Shown one piece after another: positions 13,217 through 20,312 of a stretch of 20,312 bases of DNA; position 1 is the stretch's first letter, and each line of letters opens with the position of its first letter. Below the pieces are notes generated by a model that ran no database searches, was not told the DNA's origin, and was given only the letters and a program-made list of their open reading frames with translations. The stretch is from Chitinophagaceae bacterium (GTDB lineage Bacteria; Bacteroidota; Bacteroidia; Chitinophagales; Chitinophagaceae). The translations under genes were made by a program, and so were the position numbers. The stretch spans positions 1 to 20,312 of the forward strand of contig JAACZX010000003.1 of assembly GCA_009996555.1 (NCBI GenBank). The letters are read 5' to 3'.

Positions 13217-15808
13217 TCAGTGAGTACGACTGCGCAAAAAGTAATAACCAACCGGCAGTACTAAAAGAAGCAACAACCAATACCAATTGAATGAAGATGT
13301 TTGTAATTGCAGCTGTTGATCAACACCCATATAGCAAAACCCACTCCACAACAATGGATTTTTTTGAGCAAGACTTGTTGCGTTTTGCAGGTATTGTTTT
13401 CTTGCATCCTGTAATGCAGTAACAGGTGAATGTTGTTTTTGTAACGAAGTATAAAATGACTGAACAAATAATGGTGCAACAGCATCATCTACCGGCCAAC
13501 GACTTGCAACCACTCCTTTTACCCCTTTGCTGATGAATGCACGACCAATACTTGCAACGCCTTCCCCATCCTGTATTTTTCCTGCGGCTGTTTCGCAAGC
13601 TGTAAGCACAACCAACGGTGCAGCTGTAACCACATACTGCAACTGCCCGAGATAAAATTTTTGTTTCAGTACAAGAAAAGGCTGTTGTGAGCTGTCGGCA
13701 ACCGCATGTGCAGCTATATGCAACACTGCTCCCGATTGCATGGATGCAACAAATGCATTCGCATCAGTTGTTGTGGCTTCGTAAGTTGTTGTGTTGAGTT
13801 TTTTGCGCAACTGTTTTGCTTCAACAATTGAGTTGGGCAAAGCAGCAAATCCATTCTGCTGCTGATTGAATGTATAAACGGTGACCGGTATTTTTTCTGT
13901 TGACTGCTTTGCTTCCCGTACATATTGCAGAAACGAGTACACATAACTTACTGCGGTTTGTTCTGCAAAGAACTGTTGCTTACCCTGTCCGGCTTCGCCA
14001 TCCAGGCGGGCATCAATACTTAAAGCTTCGAAAGGAAGATTGTGCAGCCACCCATCAGCTGATACGATGAGCGATTTGTTTTTCAGTTCAAATGGGAGCA
14101 AGTGCTCACGTACTTCATTTGATAACTGAAAATAACCAGCCGGGTTATTATTGTAAGCAGCTGATGTTGGAGAGAAATAATTTTGCATCAAAGAATCTGC
14201 TTCCTGTTTTGCAGAAGCCGGCAATTGTTTACAGTAAATCGCTCCTGCTGTAGCATGTAATAAATAAACCTGTTCATTTGCGATTGCAAAGCTGATGAAG
14301 TCTGCTTTCGCTGTTATTTTTTTTAATTTAAGTTGAAACTGCTCGAAAGAAGGTTGCTCCAGCAATTGTGCAAAACGGTTTTCCTGCAAGCCGAGTTGTA
14401 ATTCCTGCTTGCGAATACGTTCACTGATGATCGTTTTCTTTGCCGCATCATTTGTTTCGGCCAATAACAAATAATCGTTGCGCAACTCTGCAAACAACTG
14501 CTGCTGCAATAAATCGGTACTGTCGGCCTGCCATTGCTTACTTCTGCTTTGCTCGTTCAACAACTTGCGACCTTTTGATAATTCAACAAGCCATAATAGC
14601 TGCTGCAACAATTCCTGCTTACCCGTTCGTTTGTATTGCTCTTCAAAAAACACAATCGCCTCTTCGCTGAAACTGTTGATATTTCTGCTTTGCAAACTAT
14701 TGGAAGAAGTTGTGATCAATTGATTGCAGTAATAGTCATTGGCAACAGCAAGTTGATAATAATGTATGGCACTATCGGGTTGCTGCTTTGTAAACGATTT
14801 TGCCAAACCGGCGTACAAAGCAGTTACGGTATGATCGGGATAATAAACACTGTTGCTTATGTCGAAGAAATGCAGTCCTGCGTTGAAATTATAAATACTG
14901 CTGTCAACTTGTTGCAACTGATAAAACAGATTCCCTTTTTCTACTTTCAGTTTTGCTTTATCTCTTTGCCTGCTGTCGGGATAAGTTTGTTCAAGTATCT
15001 TTTCTGCATTTTGCAATTTTTGCAAAGCTTTGTTCCATTGTTTCTGATCGTAAAGGAGTTTAGCAGAGAGCTGTAAGGCACTCACCATCCACGAAGCATC
15101 TGCATCAACTGCATCAGCCGAACGAAAGAATGCCAATGCTTTTTCATTGTAATAAAATGCATTATCGTTTTGCTTTGTTGCATAAAAAGCATCCGCTTTT
15201 ACGTTGTACAATAAACCGGTTACTGTTGGTTGCTCCGTTATAAACTGCAGGCCTTTGTTGCAGCTTATTTGTGTTGCCTCATAATCTCCCAACCAGTAAT
15301 ATGTAATCGCTTTGTTACTGTAAAGCGACGGAAGCAAATTATATTTCTGTTCTGCTGTTGCCCGTTCAATCGCCGATTGTTGCAGGCCAATTGCTTTATC
15401 ATAATCACCCAAACGAACATAGTTATTGCCAAGGGGCTTAATGATAAATTCTTCCGCTTCATACAATACTTTCTGTTGCTGCTGGTAATTCAATCCTTTT
15501 TCATACCAACGTGTGCTGGCCTGTATTTGTCCTTGCTGTAATAAATGATAAGCGATGTTGAGTACAAAATCGAGATAAGCAGTTTGTTCTTCTTTCAGCT
15601 TTGGTCTGCGCCACAAGGTTTGTTCTAACGAATCGGCTTTGTTAGAAAGATAGAACGGCTGTTCATCAGTGAGATCATATAGCTTCTCCAAATAAGACTG
15701 CAACTGATCTTTTGGTTGATAGACTTCATTCCACTTTGCTTTTTGCTGCGGCTGATCATCACCCGAAAAAAATAACAACAGGAATGCAATGCTGCTGAAG
15801 GGCAGCAC
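13217..15808 (-). CDS. TPR-CHAT caspase-like protease with membrane anchor
   Basis: In this 863-residue protein an N-terminal hydrophobic signal (LPFSSIAFLLLFFSG) is followed by TPR-like helical pairs (about 70-480). A CHAT domain (about 500-825) carries both catalytic signatures: LHIAAHA with H701, and VVLTACETAAG with C738. It also has the typical GVASIGRAFISKGVKGVVASRWPVDD. A C-terminal helix WYWLLLLLVLPVGYYFL (842-858) ends in RSRTH, so the TPR and CHAT parts are predicted periplasmic and the tail cytoplasmic. CHAT domains are caspase/separase-like cysteine proteases. The start is GTG 15808, the only usable start in frame. It lies 29 bases after the PKD gene, as the second gene of the operon. 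The substrate is unknown; the linked TPR-bearing membrane protein is a candidate partner. Confidence 0.92.
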   Translation of the reverse strand: MLPFSSIAFLLLFFSGDDQPQQKAKWNEVYQPKDQLQSYLEKLYDLTDEQPFYLSNKADSLEQTLWRRPKLKEEQTAYLDFVLNIAYHLLQQGQIQASTRWYEKGLNYQQQQKVLYEAEEFIIKPLGNNYVRLGDYDKAIGLQQSAIERATAEQKYNLLPSLYSNKAITYYWLGDYEATQISCNKGLQFITEQPTVTGLLYNVKADAFYATKQNDNAFYYNEKALAFFRSADAVDADASWMVSALQLSAKLLYDQKQWNKALQKLQNAEKILEQTYPDSRQRDKAKLKVEKGNLFYQLQQVDSSIYNFNAGLHFFDISNSVYYPDHTVTALYAGLAKSFTKQQPDSAIHYYQLAVANDYYCNQLITTSSNSLQSRNINSFSEEAIVFFEEQYKRTGKQELLQQLLWLVELSKGRKLLNEQSRSKQWQADSTDLLQQQLFAELRNDYLLLAETNDAAKKTIISERIRKQELQLGLQENRFAQLLEQPSFEQFQLKLKKITAKADFISFAIANEQVYLLHATAGAIYCKQLPASAKQEADSLMQNYFSPTSAAYNNNPAGYFQLSNEVREHLLPFELKNKSLIVSADGWLHNLPFEALSIDARLDGEAGQGKQQFFAEQTAVSYVYSFLQYVREAKQSTEKIPVTVYTFNQQQNGFAALPNSIVEAKQLRKKLNTTTYEATTTDANAFVASMQSGAVLHIAAHAVADSSQQPFLVLKQKFYLGQLQYVVTAAPLVVLTACETAAGKIQDGEGVASIGRAFISKGVKGVVASRWPVDDAVAPLFVQSFYTSLQKQHSPVTALQDARKQYLQNATSLAQKNPLLWSGFCYMGVDQQLQLQTSSFNWYWLLLLLVLPVGYYFLRSRTH

Positions 15809-15837
15809 TCGACGAAGGAAAGATTGATATGCATTTG

Positions 15838-17772
15838 TTACAGTCGCCAGGATGCATAAAAATAGAGATAAGATCTGTTTGTTCCGCCATAATAAAAACG
15901 GGTACCTATTTGCGGACCAAGACGGACCTTTCCAAACTGCACATCAACAAACGGAAGAAACTGTGCATTGGAGAAAGTTTTGATCGAATTGTTTTTTGTA
16001 AGGTCGTAAGGGAAGTTCGCCTGTCCGTTGAAATTGCTCAGCAAATACGTGCGGCTTGTATCAACCGAACCTGCAAAGTCGGCATCTACACGCACACCTG
16101 CACCGGCCGACAAAAGATCGTTGAAATTATACCGCAGATGCAGGGGCACTAAACCAATGCGTGTAATACTCGATTTTAATTGCTCCCTGTAACCACGGTA
16201 ATCATAATTCTTTCCATCGATCACCACTACACCCTGCGTTTGAAACGTTTGCTGTGCAGTTTTTGTCTGGTAATATTTACCGAATAACTCAAACTGGAAA
16301 TAAGGTTTGTACGGTGCAAGTCGTGCAATACCCACGCCCACATTCACGCCATCACTTAAACCATTTGCACCAAGGTTCATTTCATAACCGGCCATTACAA
16401 TTGGTGATAAGGCAGGTTTAAATTTTCCCGTAGCGAAGTTGGTGATCACCGGTTCGTTCTTATCAAAATAAATAGCAGTTCTTCCTTTGAACGGAAGATT
16501 ATCCAGTTTCTTTTTTGTTTTTACATCAAACTCTACAAAACCTTTGGTACTGTCTTTATCATTCACGCCTTTCTGATTGGTGCCCGGCAGATAAATGCCG
16601 TTGAAGATAAATGCAGCGCTGTCCTTGTTTGTAACTAATTCCCAGCAACCGGTTCTTGTGGGCACACTATCGCAGGACAAACAATAAGGCGACATATCTC
16701 TAATGCTGATCGTTTGCGGATCCATGGCCGATGGCAGTGTAATAGCCAGTTTTATTTTTCTTGCAGGACCTTCACCATCGTTCTGGAAACGTATTTTATA
16801 ACTGAGCGATTTACTTTTCTTGAGCGTGCGGTAATTCAATCGCCCCTGTTTTAAATTCATTTTGTTGGGATCATGCGATGTAACAACAGGAATGTTCAAC
16901 TGATGCATGTACACGCCACCTGTATCGGGCACAAACAAACCCGTAATGATGATCGTTGCATTTGTGTCTTTGATCAAACCTGGTGTAACATATAAATTGG
17001 TGAACATAAACTGTGCATCGGTTGTTGCCTGCTTAATATCTACTGCAAATACATTGCTGTAACTTTTCAATGTATTCATCAAGAACGTTTTGCTTTCTAC
17101 GCCGCTGAACTTTTTCTCCTCTTTAAAATGCGATGCCGGGCTACCACTGCTTGTCAACAACATATTGTCAAACGGACGAACAGATGCAATTGCATTTTTA
17201 TCGTTGATCAATGCAGCTTCGTTGTACAAACGAAAACCGGCTGTATCAAAACTGTTTTGTCCGAATTGCTTTTCATTGATGAAGAGATACACTTTACCAT
17301 TCACTGCCACATCATTTTTCCAGCCTGCCATCAACACCATCGTATCGCCGGGCTTGGCCATGCAGTTATACTTCAGCTCAAAAAAACCATTTGCTTTAAA
17401 GAAGTTTTGTTCTGCAGGCGTTACTGCTGCGAGGTAGGTTTTGTTCACCTGTTTTACAGCTACCTTCTTCGGTTTGCGGCCGGGCTTCTTGCCATCATCA
17501 TAATTATTAACAGCATATAACACGGCTTCGTAATCGCCTTCCTTTGCATACACATGTTCCGGATTTTCTTCGTTGCTGAAATGACCATCACCAAAATCCC
17601 ACAAATAAGTATAGAAAGGTTTAGGAGCGCCGGGTATTTGTGTCAATGGCGGAAGACTTGCTTTAAACGTAACCTTGTTTTCTTTCTGTTGCACCACAAC
17701 TGAGGAATCGGTTTGCGCCGAAGCAGCAAAGCAAGCCAGCAGGAGAATACTATGAATGATTATTTTTTTCAT
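15838..17772 (-). CDS. Secreted PKD/DUF11-like protein with barrel-like C-terminus
   Basis: This 644-residue protein has signal peptide MKKIIIHSILLLACFAASA. A PKD domain follows with YTYLWDFGDG (54-63), ENPEHVYAKEGDYEAVLYAVN and a basic linker GKKPGRKPKK. A DUF11-like beta module (about 320-390) contains LSYKIRFQNDGEGPARKIKL. The last 190 residues are strands rich in alternating aromatics and end YLYFYASWRL, as in outer-membrane barrels; the barrel reading is inference. It is probably a cell-envelope sensor or ligand-binding component. It is the first gene of the operon with the TPR-CHAT protease, and its start codon lies 12 bases downstream of an ECF-like -10 box, giving an unusually short leader. 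Confidence 0.82.
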   Translation of the reverse strand: MKKIIIHSILLLACFAASAQTDSSVVVQQKENKVTFKASLPPLTQIPGAPKPFYTYLWDFGDGHFSNEENPEHVYAKEGDYEAVLYAVNNYDDGKKPGRKPKKVAVKQVNKTYLAAVTPAEQNFFKANGFFELKYNCMAKPGDTMVLMAGWKNDVAVNGKVYLFINEKQFGQNSFDTAGFRLYNEAALINDKNAIASVRPFDNMLLTSSGSPASHFKEEKKFSGVESKTFLMNTLKSYSNVFAVDIKQATTDAQFMFTNLYVTPGLIKDTNATIIITGLFVPDTGGVYMHQLNIPVVTSHDPNKMNLKQGRLNYRTLKKSKSLSYKIRFQNDGEGPARKIKLAITLPSAMDPQTISIRDMSPYCLSCDSVPTRTGCWELVTNKDSAAFIFNGIYLPGTNQKGVNDKDSTKGFVEFDVKTKKKLDNLPFKGRTAIYFDKNEPVITNFATGKFKPALSPIVMAGYEMNLGANGLSDGVNVGVGIARLAPYKPYFQFELFGKYYQTKTAQQTFQTQGVVVIDGKNYDYRGYREQLKSSITRIGLVPLHLRYNFNDLLSAGAGVRVDADFAGSVDTSRTYLLSNFNGQANFPYDLTKNNSIKTFSNAQFLPFVDVQFGKVRLGPQIGTRFYYGGTNRSYLYFYASWRL

Positions 17773-17784
17773 GATGATTCAGGT

Positions 17785-17816
17785 GTATATCAATAAGGCC
17801 GGCCAACTGTTACCCT
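17785..17816 (-). promoter_or_regulatory. Putative ECF-sigma promoter of the PKD-CHAT operon
   Basis: On the minus strand AGGGTAACA is followed after exactly 16 bases by GATATAC. This repeats the element at 12918-12949, while the 16-base spacers differ (this one contains the palindrome GGCCGGCC). The conserved boxes with a free spacer are what is expected of a promoter rather than a copied segment. It points away from the adjacent sigma gene, which starts 39 bases from the far edge of the element. Confidence 0.65.
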
Positions 17817-17854
17817 AAATATAAAAATCTTATTTTTAACCCACTACTAAACCA

Positions 17855-18430
17855 TTGCCTTTGCACGCCGATCAGAAATATATCACTGCTTTGCTTGAAC
17901 ACGATCAACGAACGATCAGTGAAATTTACCAACGCTTTGCACCCAATATGAAGGCTTACCTGCTTTCACGTGGTTGCAGTGAAGAGGATGCAGGTGATGT
18001 GTTCCAGGAAGCACTCATTGATATTTATAAGCTGGCGAACGACAAACAGTTTGTGCTAACCTGTCCGTTTGAAGCGTTTCTTTTACTGCTCTGCAAACGT
18101 AAGTTCATCAACAAAACGAAAAAAACTTCGCTTACCGTGGTAACAAATGGCGAAGAAGATGCATATACCCATATACCGGACGATGCTAATGCAGGTGCCG
18201 CCGAACATGCAGCGCAGGTTGAAAAAGAACAATTGGTCATGCTTGTACTGGATGAAATGGGCAACTGCAAAGAAGTGATTTTAAAAAGTCTGCTGAAAAA
18301 GCCGCAGGAAGAAATTGCTGAAGAACTGGGTATGACTTATGCCTATTACCGCAAACGAAAAAGTAATTGCATGGGTGAACTGGCAGAACTGGTACGCAAC
18401 AAACCACAATTTAAAGAACTGATGTCATGA
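17855..18430 (+). CDS. ECF-type RNA polymerase sigma factor
   Basis: This 191-residue protein has sigma region 2 at about 24-90 (IYQRFAPNMKAYLLSRG, EEDAGDVFQEALIDIYKLA). A short acidic linker leads to region 4 at about 130-185 (CKEVILKSLLKKPQEEIAEELGMTYAYYRKRKSNC), the helix-turn-helix that reads the -35 box. There is no region 1 or 3, so it is ECF-like. The start is TTG at 17855: the frame is closed upstream by TAA at 17837, and the first ATG, at residue 32, would remove part of region 2. Its stop overlaps the start of the TPR membrane protein gene (ATGA), implying coupled translation. The likely targets are the two AGGGTAACA-N16-GATATAC promoters in this window. No copy precedes its own gene, so autoregulation is not supported. 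Confidence 0.88.
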   Translation: MPLHADQKYITALLEHDQRTISEIYQRFAPNMKAYLLSRGCSEEDAGDVFQEALIDIYKLANDKQFVLTCPFEAFLLLLCKRKFINKTKKTSLTVVTNGEEDAYTHIPDDANAGAAEHAAQVEKEQLVMLVLDEMGNCKEVILKSLLKKPQEEIAEELGMTYAYYRKRKSNCMGELAELVRNKPQFKELMS

Positions 18431-19143
18431 CCTACACGTACTCCGATATTGATGCTTACCTCAACGGCGAACTGACTGCTGAAGAACAGCAGCAGTTTGA
18501 ACAGGAACTCCGCAGCAACCAACAACTGCAGGAGCAGGTGAATGCCTATCGTTTACTCAACAGTACAGTAGGAAAACATCAGCAGGCCGAACAAACATTA
18601 CCACAACTGAAACAAATACTTGGTCCGCTTACACATCACTACTTCAAAAAAGAAAAGGCGAAAGTGTTTACGATGAAGCGAACGATGTATATGCTGGCAG
18701 CAGCAGCATCAATCGTGTTGATCTTATTGGTTGCATTGCCGGGCACATCACCTGATGATTATTCGTTTGATGCCATGCCGGGTGCCATTGTACGTGGTGC
18801 TGAAGATGATAAAGCAAAAGCAGCACAGCTGTTCAACAACGAACAATATGCAGATGCAGCAAAAGCTTTTCAGCAATTAAAAACAACTTTTCCAGCTGAT
18901 GCGGCTGTTGATTTTTATCTCGGCCTCAGTCTGCTGAAAACAGAACAATATGCTGATGCATTGCCTTTGTTTGAAACATTAGCCAACGGCACATCTGTGT
19001 ATGCAGAAGATGCGAACTTCTTTGCAGCGTTAACTGCATATCATTTAAAGCAAAACGAGAAAGCAAAACAATATGCGGAGAAGGTGAAAGAAGAAAGCAG
19101 GTATTGGAAGAATGCGAAGGCAATAAAGAAGAAGGTGAAGTAA
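18427..19143 (+). CDS. Putative anti-sigma factor: single-pass membrane protein with periplasmic TPRs
   Basis: In this 238-residue protein the N-terminal 80 residues resemble Bacteroidota anti-sigma starts (DIDAYLNGELTAEEQQQFEQEL) and are predicted cytoplasmic. One TM helix follows (about 86-105), then a periplasmic segment with two to three TPR-like units (AAQLFNNEQYADAAKAFQQL, LSLLKTEQYADALPLFETL). The classical zinc-binding HxxxCxxC motif is absent. Its ATG overlaps the sigma stop by four bases. This order and topology are typical of a sigma/anti-sigma pair in which the outer domain senses a signal. The TPR region could contact the TPR region of the divergently encoded CHAT protease. The anti-sigma role is inferred from arrangement and topology, not from a diagnostic motif. 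Confidence 0.8.
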   Translation: MTYTYSDIDAYLNGELTAEEQQQFEQELRSNQQLQEQVNAYRLLNSTVGKHQQAEQTLPQLKQILGPLTHHYFKKEKAKVFTMKRTMYMLAAAASIVLILLVALPGTSPDDYSFDAMPGAIVRGAEDDKAKAAQLFNNEQYADAAKAFQQLKTTFPADAAVDFYLGLSLLKTEQYADALPLFETLANGTSVYAEDANFFAALTAYHLKQNEKAKQYAEKVKEESRYWKNAKAIKKKVK

Positions 19144-19194
19144 CTTACTTTGTGGATTTTTTAGATAGCTGAATCTTCATTACAAACTTTTCAA

Positions 19195-19623
19195 ATGCGT
19201 ATTTTCTTAACCCTTTTTATTTTGCTTTTGTCAAGTACAGCTTATTGTTGTTCATGCATACCCCTTGGAGAAATTGATGATGAGCAGTACAATGAATACG
19301 ATGCGATTTTTTCCGGCAAAGTTGTATCAATAAAGAAGAAGCAATGGACGAAGGAAATTACTTTTGAAATTCAAAGACGATTTAAAGGCATTCAGAAACT
19401 TTCCCAAATCACAATCACAACTTCAGCTCAGGAAGGTACATGTGGAATCTCTCCAAAAGTCGGTGAGCGGTGGCTGATATTTGCATACAGGGAGAAAGAA
19501 AGGTTTCAAACTAGCCTTTGTACAAGAACAAAAAGTATGAACAAGAAAGCATGGGACTATAACAAAGACGAATTGCAGAAAGATATCGAGTTCTTAAATC
19601 GAAAAATAAGAGGATTGTTCTAA
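19195..19623 (+). CDS. Small secreted protein with TIMP/NTR-like cysteine pattern
   Basis: This 142-residue protein has signal peptide MRIFLTLFILLLSSTAY. The mature protein starts CCSCIPLGE, then EYDAIFSGKVVSI, an ITFEIQRRFKG strand, GTCGISPKVGERWLIFAY (C83) and TSLCTRT (C109). A CxC at the mature N-terminus with two later cysteines and a KVGERWLIFA-like strand resembles bacterial proteins annotated as tissue-inhibitor-of-metalloproteinase or netrin-like. In animal TIMPs the terminal Cys caps the protease zinc; whether that holds here is unknown. It lies 51 bases after the anti-sigma-like gene and 21 bases before a membrane protein gene, with which it is probably co-transcribed. Confidence 0.75.
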   Translation: MRIFLTLFILLLSSTAYCCSCIPLGEIDDEQYNEYDAIFSGKVVSIKKKQWTKEITFEIQRRFKGIQKLSQITITTSAQEGTCGISPKVGERWLIFAYREKERFQTSLCTRTKSMNKKAWDYNKDELQKDIEFLNRKIRGLF

Positions 19624-19644
19624 TAAGTCTTTCATTTTATTGCT

Positions 19645-20205
19645 ATGCGCAAATTCGGCGTTTTCACTTCATTCATCTTTATTGCCATAATCATTGCAGG
19701 CATCTACGGCATCCTTCACGATCAAATAACATACTCCATCTCTCCCGAATATTTTACAAAATTCAAATACAGGCAATTTGGATTTGAACCGGAATGGTTT
19801 GGCGGCCATCGTGCAACGGTTGCTGCAATTGGTTTTCTCGCCACCTGGTGGATGGGTTTGTTTATCGGTATTCTTCTTGGCTTGCTTTCATTGATTTTTT
19901 CTACACATACAACTATGCTTTCTACATTACGAAAAGCCGTTTTTCTTGTATTAGCAATAACAGTTATTGCAGGAGTTGCAGGCTTTTTATATGGCAAGTT
20001 TTATTTAGCAGAAAAAGCAGTAAGCTGGTGGCTTCCCGAAAACTTATTAAACAGAGATGCGTTCATCATTGTTGGTTCAATACATAATTTCAGTTATGCA
20101 GGTGGTTTGGTTGCAGTGTGTATAGCTGCTGTTTATATTTTTAAAACATACAAGGTTGTAAAAGCTAAACAAAACACTCTCTGCTCAGAAAAAAGTGTTC
20201 TGTAA
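19645..20205 (+). CDS. Four-helix membrane protein of unknown function
   Basis: This 186-residue protein has predicted helices at about 5-24, 57-85, 97-118 and 140-166. Between helices 1 and 2 is a conserved-looking segment, YSISPEYFTKFKYRQFG, followed by GFEPEWFGGHRATVAAIG and ATWWMGLFIG. I remember similar sequences as conserved hypothetical proteins but know no function. Helix 2 holds the WW pair and a glycine-rich stretch. The ATG at 19645 follows the TIMP-like gene by 21 bases, which suggests one transcript. The short 3' region up to the window edge shows no clear terminator. Confidence 0.8.
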   Translation: MRKFGVFTSFIFIAIIIAGIYGILHDQITYSISPEYFTKFKYRQFGFEPEWFGGHRATVAAIGFLATWWMGLFIGILLGLLSLIFSTHTTMLSTLRKAVFLVLAITVIAGVAGFLYGKFYLAEKAVSWWLPENLLNRDAFIIVGSIHNFSYAGGLVAVCIAAVYIFKTYKVVKAKQNTLCSEKSVL

Positions 20206-20312
20206 TTTATTTTATTGATCTTTTAGCGAACCATTTTTTTTATTTGCTGTTACTTCTCACACAAATCCATTACAACAACCTTCTGCAGTATCCCCGAAAA
20301 ACCAATCATTCA

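Noticed and set aside
13014..13286. 90-codon minus-strand frame after the CHAT gene
   Set aside because: It is mostly translation of the inverted-repeat element and overlaps the end of the CHAT gene in another frame; no family-like sequence.
19148..19183. GTAAC...GATAG upstream of the TIMP-like gene as a third ECF promoter
   Set aside because: The boxes match only partly and the spacing is about 18 rather than 16 bases.
20257..20310. Possible C-terminal end of a minus-strand gene at the right edge (NDWFFGDTAEGCCNGFV then stop)
   Set aside because: Only 17 codons are visible and other frames here are also short; too little to support a gene, though a convergent gene beyond the edge is possible.

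Overview
The window looks like chromosomal DNA from a Bacteroidota species, most probably family Chitinophagaceae. The grounds are a PorP/SprF protein, a secreted protease with a type IX secretion (T9SS) sorting tail, a LytS/LytTR two-component pair, TAnnTTTG-type promoter boxes, weak ribosome binding sites, and dispersed CACAAAG/CACGAAG and AAGTACGAA repeats of a kind I remember from this phylum. The family-level placement is inference. No rRNA, tRNA, CRISPR array, transposase or phage gene was seen.

Layout. 1-240: end of an M28 peptidase gene and its terminator. 365-3447 (+): a four-gene envelope-stress-like cluster with a LiaF-type membrane protein, a DUF4288-like protein, a LytS-type histidine kinase and a LytTR response regulator. 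3600-4205 (-): an AnmK-like gene that keeps both ends of the family but lacks its middle. 4362-5012 (+): upp, uracil phosphoribosyltransferase. 5138-6148 (+): a PorP/SprF outer-membrane protein. It converges on 6221-10087 (-), a 1288-residue secreted metzincin protease with Ig-like repeats and a T9SS tail, and a near-perfect bidirectional terminator separates the two. 10493-11647 (-): a small membrane protein followed by an NAD(P)-binding oxidoreductase. 11813-12880 (-): a lipoprotein with a ZU5-like domain.

The most interesting part is 11813-19143. An ECF-type sigma factor and a membrane protein with anti-sigma layout (cytoplasmic N-terminus, one TM helix, periplasmic TPRs) overlap by four bases and run rightward. 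Divergent from them is a two-gene operon: a secreted PKD/DUF11-like protein, then a TPR-CHAT protein (caspase-like H701/C738 dyad) with an N-terminal signal and a C-terminal membrane anchor. The same bipartite sequence, AGGGTAACA-N16-GATATAC, lies just upstream of both the PKD-CHAT operon and the lipoprotein gene, in the correct orientation. I saw it nowhere else in the window. I infer that it is the promoter of the linked ECF sigma factor, and that these genes form an envelope-located sensing/protease module with its own local regulon.

The right end (19195-20205) has a small secreted protein with a TIMP/NTR-like cysteine pattern and a four-helix membrane protein, probably co-transcribed. All family calls come from reading motifs; no database search was possible.
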